Part shown: in pieces, positions 54,524-62,983 of the stretch | Numbering within the stretch: position 1 is the first letter of the stretch | Layout of the letters: each line of letters begins with the position of its first letter | DNA from: CAVYPR01 sp963770505 | GTDB lineage: Bacteria; Actinomycetota; Acidimicrobiia; Acidimicrobiales; RAAP-2 | Reading direction: 5' to 3' | Length of the DNA: 64,000 nt | Assembly: GCA_963770505.1 (NCBI GenBank) | Contig: CAVYPR010000001.1 | Span: forward strand, 1,054,001 to 1,118,000 | The notes under the pieces: generated by a model | Told to the model about the DNA's origin: nothing | What the model saw: only the letters and a program-made list of their open reading frames with translations | The model's database searches: none | Translations under genes and position numbers: made by a program

Positions 54524-55297
54524 CTAGAGGAGCCACTCAAGCCTGGCTGCCATCTCTCTGTAGCGGTTCACAGGGATCAGATGGACGCCGTCGAATGCCT
54601 CTGACTCGTAGATCGCCCTGATGTGGTCGCAGGCGAGGTTCACGCCCGCGCCGCGGTCCCCCTCCAGCCGGGCGATGATGGCATCCGGGACCGCCAACTG
54701 GGGTACGTCTGAAGATAGTTTGCGAGCCATGGTAGGGCTCGGGAGCACCATGACTCCTGCGTAGACTGGACCGTCAAACTCGATTGACGAGCGCCAACGA
54801 AGCAACTCAGTGATCGAGTACGTAACTTGAGTCAGAAGAAAGTCGGCACCCTGCTTCCAAGCCGGGAGCGGTCGCAAGCCCGTTACTGCGCCAAGCCGCA
54901 GGGAACCGATCATCTTTGTGCGTTCAGCGAAAGCTCGGGCTTCGGAGATCATCGACTTCACCGTGAGGTCGTCTGAACGAGCGCCCGTCTCCGGTCGGTC
55001 GCCGTACACGAACAGGAATTCGTTCACTCCGTAGGCCGCTGCGGTGAGCAGGTCCCGCTGAAATCCAAGAACATTTCGGTCCCGAGCGTTGATGCAAGCT
55101 ATCGAGCGGCCACCCATGAGCCGCACTTCATGTGCAACGGCGATGCTCGATACCGTCGCACGTCCGATGTGATTGTCGGGGATCAAAAAGGCGCTGGCAA
55201 CCGCGCTCAGGATGCCAATCTGGTGACGGACGTGCGTCACGTCGGGACGGGTGGCTGGCTCGACCTCGCAGATGATCTCAAAGTCCCGCATCAGCAT
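54524..55297 (-). CDS. Methylenetetrahydrofolate reductase family protein
   Basis: A 257-residue TIM-barrel flavoprotein of the MetF family. Signatures are ICEVEPATRPDVTHVRHQIG, AFLIPDNHIGRATVSSIAVA, RSIACINARDRNVLGFQRDL, FLFVYGDRP and DFLLTQVTYSITELLRW. It is shorter than usual MetF (about 290) and may act on methylenetetrahydrofolate or on another folate-linked one-carbon unit. No partner genes of methionine synthesis are adjacent. Two Met codons (1 and 3) are both possible starts. Confidence 0.8.
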   Translation of the reverse strand: MLMRDFEIICEVEPATRPDVTHVRHQIGILSAVASAFLIPDNHIGRATVSSIAVAHEVRLMGGRSIACINARDRNVLGFQRDLLTAAAYGVNEFLFVYGDRPETGARSDDLTVKSMISEARAFAERTKMIGSLRLGAVTGLRPLPAWKQGADFLLTQVTYSITELLRWRSSIEFDGPVYAGVMVLPSPTMARKLSSDVPQLAVPDAIIARLEGDRGAGVNLACDHIRAIYESEAFDGVHLIPVNRYREMAARLEWLL

Positions 55298-55404
55298 CGC
55301 TCAACGATACGTCGGGCACTAAGTGAATGCTCTTGTTCGCGGAGAATGTGGCAGTCACCCCCCATGGCTCGAGGCCACCCAACGATTCACGGACGCTGAC
55401 ACGG

Positions 55405-55749
55405 TCAGCGCCACCTGAAGCGATCAGCCAACGGCAGAACACCCTCCCGCGGTGGCAATTCGGTGGCAGGGTTTTCCAACCGACGAGCGTTGCCTGAGGC
55501 TCGTACGACTGCCTCCCTCGAAGCCCGCCACCACCGGAGTCGACGTTCGTAACGTTCCATCCCTCCCATCTCGTCGAGCATCCGAATGAAGTTAGAGGCG
55601 CCAGCCTCAACCCGTCGCTGGACGCTTGACCCTCCACTCTCCATCGGTCCGTCGGGCAGTGGGACGAGGGTGTGGCGACTCTCGGCGTCGAGTCCAGACG
55701 TCGGCGACATGCCGAAGGCGGGCAGGACGGTCAAGGTACTTAAACCCAA
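55405..55749 (-). CDS. Possible hypothetical protein or gene remnant
   Basis: A frame of about 114 codons from a TTG. The C-terminal half looks protein-like (ASNFIRMLDEMGGMERYERR, LRWWRASREAVVRASGNARR) but the first half does not, and no ribosome site is seen. No family is recognised. It is the only candidate in the 566-base space between the MetF-like gene and gatD and may be a decayed gene. Confidence 0.28.
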   Translation of the reverse strand: MGLSTLTVLPAFGMSPTSGLDAESRHTLVPLPDGPMESGGSSVQRRVEAGASNFIRMLDEMGGMERYERRLRWWRASREAVVRASGNARRLENPATELPPREGVLPLADRFRWR

Positions 55750-55863
55750 GACAGCTGGCGCTGCGTCCTGGTCGGTGCCGTGGGTTCACTTTTGCGAACA
55801 CCTCACCCCGCTGATTTCCCCAGACCCCATTGCGCCCGACCACATCTCCCGCCGCGACAGTTG

Positions 55864-56625
55864 TCAGTGGCCCCGCTTCCACCGCAGCGGGGCGGTGAGC
55901 GGGCGGTGGTGGGCGGCCGAGAGCCGCTCGGCCCGCAGCGCGCCCTCCTCCTCGTCGTCGAGGGGGTCGAGCGTCCCGCCGAGCACCCACGACAGCAGCC
56001 GGTCGGCCAGGGACGGGTTGCGGGCCAGGACCGGTCCGTGGAGGTAGGTGCCCACCACCCGCCCCGACCACGCCCCCTCGGTCCCCGCCCCGTTGCCCAC
56101 CCCGACCACCGTCCGCGACAGCGGCCTCGCCTCCGGTCCCAGCGTCGTCACCCCGCCGTGGTTCTCGAACCCCGTCATGGTGGGGAGCGGGCCGCCGGCC
56201 GGCCCCTCGGCGAGAGGGTCGGCCACGACCTCGCCGACGGCGCGCCGACCGGCCGACTTGGCCGTCGTCACGTCGAGCAGGCCGAGCCCCGGGCGCGCCC
56301 GGCCCGTGGCGTCGGGGAAGGAGCGGCCGACGATCTGGTAGCCGGCGCAGACCGCCAGCACCGCCGCCCCCGCCTCGACGGCCTTCGACAGCGCGCCGTC
56401 GGCGGTCAGCGCGTCGGCCGCCCGCACCTGAGGACCGTCCTCGCCGCCGCCCAGGCAGTAGAGGTCGGCGGCCGGCAGCGGGCCGTCCGAGTCGGCCTCC
56501 ACCAGCTCAACCTCGATCCCCCGCCAGGCGGCGCGGCGCGCCAGCACCAGCCCGTTCCCGCCGTCGCCGTAGGTGCCGAGCAGGTCGGGGTAGACCACGA
56601 CCACGGTGAGGGCGGCGGCGCTCAC
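55864..56625 (-). CDS. gatD: Lipid II isoglutaminyl synthase, glutaminase subunit GatD
   Basis: A 253-residue class I (CobB/CobQ-type) glutamine amidotransferase. It opens with LTVVVVYPDLLGTYGDGGNG, has the nucleophile cysteine in VLAVCAGYQIVG, TGFENHGGVTTLG, and the partner histidine in VVGTYLHGPVLARNP. With MurT it amidates the alpha-carboxyl of D-Glu in lipid II, producing D-isoglutamine. GTG 56625 overlaps the murT stop (GTGA), consistent with a tight complex. Last gene of the operon. Confidence 0.9.
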   Translation of the reverse strand: MSAAALTVVVVYPDLLGTYGDGGNGLVLARRAAWRGIEVELVEADSDGPLPAADLYCLGGGEDGPQVRAADALTADGALSKAVEAGAAVLAVCAGYQIVGRSFPDATGRARPGLGLLDVTTAKSAGRRAVGEVVADPLAEGPAGGPLPTMTGFENHGGVTTLGPEARPLSRTVVGVGNGAGTEGAWSGRVVGTYLHGPVLARNPSLADRLLSWVLGGTLDPLDDEEEGALRAERLSAAHHRPLTAPLRWKRGH

Positions 56626-57857
56626 CGCCGGGCCAGGAGGTCGTGGAAGGCGGTGTAGTTCCCGATGAACTCCACTTGCGCCTCCCCGGCGGCCCGGCGG
56701 CCGGCGGCCGCCACCGCGGCCAGCGGGTCGGCCACCGTGGTGTGCGGCACCTCGGCGTAGCGCAGGCGGACCGCCAGGTCGCGGCAGCGCTCGCCGGTGG
56801 CCACCACCGGCCGGCCACGCAGCTGCTCGAACGCGACGTCCCACAACCACGAGGGGTCCCGCCCGTCGGCCACCCGGGCGTTGATCGAGACCACCACCGG
56901 CGTGGTGCCCGGGCAGACCAGGGAGAGCAGTTCGGCCCAGCCGGCCGGGTTCTTGGCCAGCATGAGCCGGGTCTGGTGCCCGGCCAGCCGGCGGGTGGTG
57001 AACCGGCCGGCCACCTCCTCCACCCCGGCCATGGCGGCCAGGGCGCGCTCCGCCGGCACCCCCATGGCCTCGGCCGCCGCCGCCGCCATGGCGGCGTTGG
57101 ACCGGTTGAACCGCCCGGGGATGGCCAGCTCGAGCACGATGGAGCGCCCGTCGGCGAAGGTCGCCACCGCCGCCTCGTCGTCCGCCGAAACCGTCACCGC
57201 CGGGTCGGGACGGCGGAACCCGCAGCGGCACGACCACGCCTCACCGAACTCGATCCGTCCATCGCACGACGGGCAGCCCACGGCGTCGAGCCGCCAGCCG
57301 AGCCCGGCGGCCACCCACACCACCCGGGGCGCCGATCCCGCGCCCCACACGACGAGCGGGTCGTCGGCGTTGGCCACCACCGTCGTCCCGTCGGCGCCGG
57401 CCAGCGCCCGCCGCCAGCGTCCGGCCAGCATCCGCACCTCGTTGGTGCGGTCGAGCTGGTCGCGCGAGAGGTTGAGCAGCACCGCAGCCCGAGGCGCCGT
57501 CGCCTCGAGGAGCGCCGGGAGGTAGCCCTCGTCCACCTCCAGGACGACGGGCACGTCGCTCTCGCCCTCACAGAGCGCGGCGACGTGGCCGGCCGGCATG
57601 TTCGACCCGGTGGCGTTGGTCACCACCGGCCCCCCCAGGGCCACGGCCAGGAGCTTGGTGGTGGTGGTCTTGCCGTTGGTCCCGCTCACCAGGGCCACCG
57701 GCCGGCCGGCGGCCAGCCGGGCCAGCAGGCCGTGGTCGACGGCCAGCCCCACTCTCCCCCCGACCACCGTGCCGCCCCCGAGCCGCAGCCGACGCGAGAC
57801 GGCGTTGGTGGCCACGGTGGCGGCGCGTCCGGCCCGCGTCCGCCAGGGCAGGCTCAC
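56622..57857 (-). CDS. murT: Lipid II isoglutaminyl synthase, ligase subunit MurT
   Basis: A 411-residue Mur-ligase relative. P-loop LVSGTNGKTTTTKLL (about 55-70), Mur middle-domain NLSRDQLDRTNEV, the MurT-specific zinc ribbon with cysteines in GCPSCDGRIEF and WSCRCGFRR, and the C-terminal domain (DUF1727) with SINARVADGRDPSWLWDVAF containing the catalytic Asp region. It phosphorylates lipid II D-Glu for amidation by GatD. GTG 57857 overlaps the HAD-PlsC stop. Confidence 0.92.
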   Translation of the reverse strand: MSLPWRTRAGRAATVATNAVSRRLRLGGGTVVGGRVGLAVDHGLLARLAAGRPVALVSGTNGKTTTTKLLAVALGGPVVTNATGSNMPAGHVAALCEGESDVPVVLEVDEGYLPALLEATAPRAAVLLNLSRDQLDRTNEVRMLAGRWRRALAGADGTTVVANADDPLVVWGAGSAPRVVWVAAGLGWRLDAVGCPSCDGRIEFGEAWSCRCGFRRPDPAVTVSADDEAAVATFADGRSIVLELAIPGRFNRSNAAMAAAAAEAMGVPAERALAAMAGVEEVAGRFTTRRLAGHQTRLMLAKNPAGWAELLSLVCPGTTPVVVSINARVADGRDPSWLWDVAFEQLRGRPVVATGERCRDLAVRLRYAEVPHTTVADPLAAVAAAGRRAAGEAQVEFIGNYTAFHDLLARR

Positions 57858-59257
57858 CGGTGCGGCGCGTCGCCCTCGGACGGCCGGCGGGCCCCGGGCG
57901 GGTAGGTCCGGTCGAGCTCGCCGGGGGTCGGCCGGCGGCCCAGGTGCGCCGAGGCCGGCAGGAGCTCTGAGATGGCCGACATGAGCAGCTCGGTGTCGTG
58001 CCGCGGGTCGTCGAGCTCGAGCCGGACCGGCCGCCCGACGCGCACCCGCACCGTCGGCGGGTGCAGCACCGCCCCCACGTCGGGCAGCCGCCGGGCCCGC
58101 GGCCAGACCTGCTCGGTCCCCCACAGGCCGACCGGCACCACCGGGGCGCCGGTGGCCGCGGCCAGGCGCGCCGTGCCCGTCTTCCCCCGAAGGGCCGGGT
58201 CGAAGAACGCCTCGCCGCGCGGGATGGTGCCCTGGGGGAGCACGATGACCACCTCGCCGGCCCGCAGGGCCGCCTCGGCCCGGCGCAGCGGCTGGTCCGA
58301 CCCGCTCCCGCGGTCGACCGGGACCCCGCCCAACGCCCGGGCCACCCACCCGACCAGCGGGGCGTCGAACAGCTCGCGCTTGGCCAAGAAGCGCACCGGC
58401 CGGCCCAGCCGGCCGGCCACCACGGCCAGCGCTGCCACGTCGAAGTAGCTGCGGTGGTTGGAGGCCAGCAGGACCGGCCCCCTCGACGGGACGTGTTCGA
58501 GGCCGGCCAGGTCGAAGCGGGCGTAGGGGAAGGCCTCGCGGCGGACGAACGGCCGGAGCAGGTGGTAGGGCTCGAGGCCGGCCAGCGAGGGGACACCCGG
58601 GGGGCGGTCCCAGTGCTCGACCGGCCACCGGCGGGCCGCGGCCACTGCCGTCAGGCTGGCGTCGGGGTTGACGGCGTGCGGGTGGCCGACGCTCGAGAGG
58701 AGCGGGATGTCGAAGAAGCTGTCCGAGCAGGCGTGGCAGCCGGCCAGGTCGATGCCCCGGTCCCCGGCCCACCGCCGGACCGCCTGGAGCTTCCCCAGCC
58801 CCCAGACGAACCCGCCCTCGAGGCGCCCGGAGTAGCGGCCCTCGACCACCTCGTAGCGGGTGGCCAGTACGTCGTCGAAGCCGAGGGTCTCGGCGAAGGG
58901 CCGGATCATGTCCTCGGGGGTGGTGGTGGACAGGACCAGCTGGTGGCCGGCGCGGCGGTAGTCGGCCAGGACCCCGGGGGCGAACGGGGCGACCAGCGCG
59001 GCCAGGTCGGGGATGGCCCGCTCGCCGGCCCGCACCACGGCCTCTTGTCTCCAGCCCCGCGCCGCCAGGGCCGCCGCCCGGGCCAAGGCGATGGCCAGGA
59101 CGTTCTCGCCGAACCGGTCGTAGAGGGCGTAGAGGAGGCGGTCGCCGGGAAGCCGGTGCCCCTCTCCCACCACCCCCTCGGCCACCAGTGCGCCGTGGAG
59201 GGCCTTGCCGCTGGCCCGACGCAGCAGCGTGCGGTCGAGATCGACGAAGACGGCGGC
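57854..59257 (-). CDS. HAD-IB phosphatase / PlsC acyltransferase fusion
   Basis: A 467-residue two-domain protein. Residues 1-240 form a HAD-IB domain: AAVFVDLDRTLLRRASGKAL (motif I), LVLSTTTPEDMI (motif II), HACSDSFFDIPLL (motif IV). Residues 260-450 form an LPLAT acyltransferase: LLASNHRSYFDVAALAVV (HxxxxD), VIVLPQGTIPRG and APVVPVGLWGTEQVW. Such fusions occur in actinobacterial glycerolipid synthesis. GTG 59257 is chosen where the HAD fold starts; the longer frame to 59440 is Pro/Gly-rich and unsupported. It heads the operon with murT and gatD, with four-base overlaps. Confidence 0.83.
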   Translation of the reverse strand, partial: AAVFVDLDRTLLRRASGKALHGALVAEGVVGEGHRLPGDRLLYALYDRFGENVLAIALARAAALAARGWRQEAVVRAGERAIPDLAALVAPFAPGVLADYRRAGHQLVLSTTTPEDMIRPFAETLGFDDVLATRYEVVEGRYSGRLEGGFVWGLGKLQAVRRWAGDRGIDLAGCHACSDSFFDIPLLSSVGHPHAVNPDASLTAVAAARRWPVEHWDRPPGVPSLAGLEPYHLLRPFVRREAFPYARFDLAGLEHVPSRGPVLLASNHRSYFDVAALAVVAGRLGRPVRFLAKRELFDAPLVGWVARALGGVPVDRGSGSDQPLRRAEAALRAGEVVIVLPQGTIPRGEAFFDPALRGKTGTARLAAATGAPVVPVGLWGTEQVWPRARRLPDVGAVLHPPTVRVRVGRPVRLELDDPRHDTELLMSAISELLPASAHLGRRPTPGELDRTYPPGARRPSEGDAPHR

Positions 59258-59518
59258 CACCGCGCCGAGGTTACCTGCGGCACGGTCCGGCGGCGCCGCC
59301 GAAACTGCCCCCAGACGCGGTGAAGGGACCGCCGGGGGGGGTGGCGGCCCCTTCACACCGACTCGACAAGGAACGGAGGGGGGGATTCCGGTCTCCTCGC
59401 GGTCTCCATCCATTGTGTCCGCCGCCGCGTAATCTGTCAAGGAGTTTTGTGAGATACTTACGATCGCTTAACCCGATCGAACGGACCACAGCAAGCTGCG
59501 CCGAGGCGTCGTGACCAC

Positions 59519-60457
59519 ATGGAGATGAAACACCTGCAAGCACTGGTGGGGATCGCCGACACCGGCAGCTTCTCGGCCGCCGCCGAGTCGATCGGCACCG
59601 TCCAGTCGAACGTCTCGGCCCACGTCGCCCGCCTCGAACGCGAGCTGGAGGTGACCCTGGTGGACCGCTCCTCGGGACGGCTGACCCAGGAGGGTGAGGT
59701 GGTGGTGGCCCGGGCGCGCCGCATCATGGCCGAGGCCGACGCCATGGTCTCGGACATCGGCGCCATGCGACACGACGTGAGCGGGATCGTCCGGGTGGGG
59801 ATGATCGGCACCACCGGCCGTTGGCTGGTGCCGCGGCTGGTCGCCCAATTGAAGGAGCGCTACCCGCGGGTCGAGGTGACGGTGGCCGAGGGGACCTCCA
59901 ACACCTTGGAGCCGAGGCTGGTCTCGGGCCGCCTGGACCTGGCCGTGGTCACCATGCCGGTCCCCACCGACGAGCTGTCGGCCTCGCCCCTGTTCGAGGA
60001 GGATCTCGTGCTGGTGGTGCCGGTGGACCACCCCCTGGCCGAGGGACCGCCGCCCCGGCCGCCGCTCCCCGTCGAGGCGCTCGCCGGGCTCGAGCTGCTC
60101 CTCCCCCTGCCGGGGACGGCCCTGCGCGACGAGATCGACGCCGCCGTCGCCCCGGCCGGGGTCGTGCTGCGACCCTCGATCGAGCTCGACGGGGTGCGGA
60201 TGATCGCCTCGCTCACCTTCGACGGCCACGGTCCGGCCGTCCTCCCCGCTTCCGCCGTCCCCGCCCACCTGCGCGACCAGTTCGCCATGCTCGCCCTCGA
60301 GGGGTTCCCCCGGCGTCGGGTCGGCGTCGCCCTGCGCAGCCGCGGCCTGCCGTCCGCCTGCACCCGGGCCCTCATCGACCTGCTCTACGAGGTGATCGGG
60401 AGCCCCGACGCGCTGCCCGAGGGTGTGCACGCGGCGGCAACGGCGCGCACGCACTGA
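59519..60457 (+). CDS. LysR family transcriptional regulator
   Basis: A 312-residue LTTR. Winged helix-turn-helix at residues 1-60 (HLQALVGIADTGSFSAAAES; TVQSNVSAHVARLERELEVT), linker helix, then a substrate-binding domain from about 90 (IVRVGMIGTTGRWLVPRLVA; LVSGRLDLAVVTMPVP). It is divergent from the HAD-PlsC operon, with 260 bases between, and may control it or itself. The gap is A/T-richer just before the gene (GGAGTTTTGTGAGATACTTA). Effector unknown. Confidence 0.87.
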   Translation: MEMKHLQALVGIADTGSFSAAAESIGTVQSNVSAHVARLERELEVTLVDRSSGRLTQEGEVVVARARRIMAEADAMVSDIGAMRHDVSGIVRVGMIGTTGRWLVPRLVAQLKERYPRVEVTVAEGTSNTLEPRLVSGRLDLAVVTMPVPTDELSASPLFEEDLVLVVPVDHPLAEGPPPRPPLPVEALAGLELLLPLPGTALRDEIDAAVAPAGVVLRPSIELDGVRMIASLTFDGHGPAVLPASAVPAHLRDQFAMLALEGFPRRRVGVALRSRGLPSACTRALIDLLYEVIGSPDALPEGVHAAATARTH

Positions 60458-60471
60458 CCCCCGCTCGCCGC

Positions 60472-61074
60472 TCAGTCGGGGGGCCGGGGGTCCCGCCACA
60501 TCGTCCACACCACCGGCCCGCCGGGCAGGCGAACCTCCCCGGTGACCTCGAAGCCGTGCCGGCGGTAGAAGGGCACGTTGCGCTCCTTGGAGGACTCGAG
60601 GTAGGCGCGCACCCCGTCCTCGTCGCAGCGCGCCAGGACCGGCCCGAGCAGGGCCGAGCCAACCCCGCGGCCCTGACGGTCGGGGTCGGTTCCGAGAGTG
60701 GCCAGGTACCAGTGCGGCTCGGTGGGGTGGATGGCGCCGATCGTCCCGAGCCCGCGCAGCGTGCGCCCCAAGTGGCGCCCGGCCACGTACGGCGCCACCG
60801 GCACCAGCGCCGCCAGGGCCGCCAGGAGGCGGGTGGGCGGGCTGCCCGGAGGCGTCCACAGCGCCGCGCCGGCCCGGTCGTCGGTGGTGAAGCCGCCCGC
60901 CAGCGGGAGGATCTGGCGGCGCAGCTGCACACCGAAGAAGGCCCGGAGCCCGGCCGGCCGCCGGCGCGCCGAGGGGATGAGGTGCACGGCCACCGGGTCG
61001 TCGACGAAGGCCCGGGCGAGCACGCGGGTCAGCTCGTCGACGTCGGCCGCCACCGCCGGTCGGACCGCGGTCAC
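60472..61074 (-). CDS. GNAT family N-acetyltransferase
   Basis: A 200-residue GNAT protein starting TAVRPAVAADVDELTRVLAR; motif A is LATLGTDPDRQGRGVGSALL, and the C-terminal PFYRRHGFEVTGEVRLPGG completes the fold. GTG 61074 overlaps the stop of the secreted GH43 protein (GTGA), so the two are translationally coupled, although the products act in different compartments. Substrate unknown. It is convergent with the LysR gene, with 14 bases between. Confidence 0.85.
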   Translation of the reverse strand: MTAVRPAVAADVDELTRVLARAFVDDPVAVHLIPSARRRPAGLRAFFGVQLRRQILPLAGGFTTDDRAGAALWTPPGSPPTRLLAALAALVPVAPYVAGRHLGRTLRGLGTIGAIHPTEPHWYLATLGTDPDRQGRGVGSALLGPVLARCDEDGVRAYLESSKERNVPFYRRHGFEVTGEVRLPGGPVVWTMWRDPRPPD

Positions 61075-61815
61075 CCCGGCACCATGCCCACCACCGGTCG
61101 CTGCAGCGGCAAGGCACCCGCGGAGCCGGCGAAGGCGGCCGCACCGTAGGCGAAGACCCCGCCGTCGGCCGCCACCAGCCAGTAGCCGCCCGGTCCGTCG
61201 GGGGCCAGTCCCACGATCGGGGCGTTGAGCCGCTCCCCGCCGGTCGAGCCGTGGAAGGGTGCGTCGCCGAAGGAGAAGACGCCGCCGTCGGAGGCCACCA
61301 GCCAGTAGCCGAGGCCGTCGGCCATGGCCGCCATCCCCACGATCGGTCGATCGAGGGGGTGCCCGCCCATCGAGCCGAGGTAGGCGGCGTCGCCGAAGGC
61401 GAACACCCCGCCGTCGGCCGCCACCAGCCAGTAGCCGCCGCCTGTGGGGGTGGCGGCCATCCCCACCACCGGGCTGGCCAGCGGCTGGCCCCCCATCGAG
61501 CCGAGGTAGGCGGCGTTTCCGAAGGCGAACACCCCGCCGTCGGCCGCCACCAGCCAGTAGCCGCCGCCTGTGGGGGTGGCGGCCATCCCCACCACCGGGC
61601 TGGCCAGCGGCTGGCCGGCCAGGTCGCCCTCGACCGGGGCGTCGAAGGGGTAGACCGTCCCGTCTGAGCCCACCTCCCAGTAGCCGCCGGTGGCCGCGTC
61701 GGTGGCCGCCCCGACGACGGGGGCGGGGATGTCCTGCCCGGCGGTCGAGCCCCAGTAGTCGGCTCCGGCGAAGTCGAAGACGCCGCCGTCGGCGGCGACC
61801 AGGCGGTAGGGGGCG
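61071..61815 (-). repeat. 126-base coding repeats (propeller module)
   Basis: Six units of about 126 bases encode the 42-residue motif of the GH43 protein. Two adjacent units (around 61410-61535 and 61536-61660) are nearly identical at DNA level, including synonymous positions, while the outer units have diverged, which indicates a recent internal duplication. Confidence 0.85.
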
Positions 61816-62819
61816 GGGTCGGTGGACGGGCACTGCTGGGCGAGCGGCTGGGGCGTGGTGGTGGGGCCGGGGACGACGGGGGTGCCCGGCCCGCTTTGGC
61901 CCCCGGTGGTGAAGCACAAGGGGTCCATGCGCAGCGAGCGCGCCCCGAAGGGATAGCCGACGGCGCCGGCCGTCCACGCCGCATAGGCCATCCACCACTG
62001 GCCGGCCCCGTCTTTGAACACGGTCTCCCCGCCCGGCCCCACGACCGAACCTGTGGTGCCGAGGATCGGGCGGTCGGAGGGCTGGCCGCAGGGCCCCGAC
62101 GGGCCGGCGCACAGCGCGTAGCCCACGGCGTAGGACGGGCCTGTCCATGTGCCGCCCGAGAAGAACAGGTAGTACAGCCCGTCGGACAGCACCATCTCGG
62201 GGTTCTCCACGGTGCTCTCCCACCCCTGCTGACGCTCGGTGAGGCGCGCGGGTTGGCTGCCGGGGGCGAGCGACTGGCCGTTGGCCGAGAGCGGCTGCGA
62301 CCAGACGGCGTCGGGGCCCCTCCACACCAGGTAGGCGGCGCCCCCGGCGTCGACGAAGGCGTCGGGGTCGAGATCGCCGCCGGGCCCGCAGACGACCGGT
62401 CCCGCCGCGGTGTTCACGTACGGGCCGGCGACCGTCGTCGCGGTGGCCTCGGTCACGCACTCGGCTCCCATGAGGATGTCGTAGGTGGCGTAGTACATCA
62501 CCCACGTCCCGTCGAACTCCGCCACGCTCGGCGCCCACTCGTAGCCGGGCAACGCCCACCTCGGCTCGGAGACCAGCGCGCCGGGCGGGGGCAGCTCGGT
62601 CCATGTGACGAGGTTCTCGGACTGGAACTCCTCGATGCGCAGCTGGGTGTTGCCGGTGGTGAAGGCGTAGTAGACGCCCCCCGACGCCACCACGTCGGGG
62701 TCGGGCGCGTCACGGGTGGTGAGCGGGTTCTGGTAGACGGTCGGCCCGGCGGCGGCCGGCACCGCCGGCAGCCCCACCGCCAATGAACAGCACACGAGGA
62801 CAAAGGCGGCCAGCCGCAT
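61071..62819 (-). CDS. Secreted GH43-like protein with C-terminal repeat propeller
   Basis: A 582-residue exported protein. Signal peptide AAFVLVCCSLAVGLPAVPAA ends near AAAGP. The N-terminal five-blade GH43 domain (about 25-330) shows RDAPDPDVVASGGVYYAF (base Asp), EWAPSVAEFDGTWVMYYA and ENPEMVLSDGLYYLFFSGG (acid Glu region). The C-terminal part is six roughly 42-residue repeats of the type GYWLVAADGGVFAFGDAAYL, common in secreted actinobacterial proteins. Likely an arabinan/xylan-type glycosidase with a carbohydrate or surface-binding propeller. ATG 62819 fits the signal peptide best. Confidence 0.83.
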   Translation of the reverse strand: MRLAAFVLVCCSLAVGLPAVPAAAGPTVYQNPLTTRDAPDPDVVASGGVYYAFTTGNTQLRIEEFQSENLVTWTELPPPGALVSEPRWALPGYEWAPSVAEFDGTWVMYYATYDILMGAECVTEATATTVAGPYVNTAAGPVVCGPGGDLDPDAFVDAGGAAYLVWRGPDAVWSQPLSANGQSLAPGSQPARLTERQQGWESTVENPEMVLSDGLYYLFFSGGTWTGPSYAVGYALCAGPSGPCGQPSDRPILGTTGSVVGPGGETVFKDGAGQWWMAYAAWTAGAVGYPFGARSLRMDPLCFTTGGQSGPGTPVVPGPTTTPQPLAQQCPSTDPAPYRLVAADGGVFDFAGADYWGSTAGQDIPAPVVGAATDAATGGYWEVGSDGTVYPFDAPVEGDLAGQPLASPVVGMAATPTGGGYWLVAADGGVFAFGNAAYLGSMGGQPLASPVVGMAATPTGGGYWLVAADGGVFAFGDAAYLGSMGGHPLDRPIVGMAAMADGLGYWLVASDGGVFSFGDAPFHGSTGGERLNAPIVGLAPDGPGGYWLVAADGGVFAYGAAAFAGSAGALPLQRPVVGMVPG

Positions 62820-62983
62820 CGGGTCATTCCACCACCTCGGCGACCGGTGGTGCACTAGAACAGTGGCCACGACCGATCGAGCGGAGGCGTGCAGATGGTG
62901 AGGGCTTCGGTGACCAGATCGTCCGTAGGCCGGCCCGCCGGCGCCGCAGCCGCCCCGCCGGAACCGAGCGAAGGGGTCGCGCC

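Noticed and set aside
59468..61984. Minus-strand open frame of about 840 codons
   Set aside because: Runs antisense through the LysR gene and out of frame through the GNAT and GH43 genes; no domain visible.
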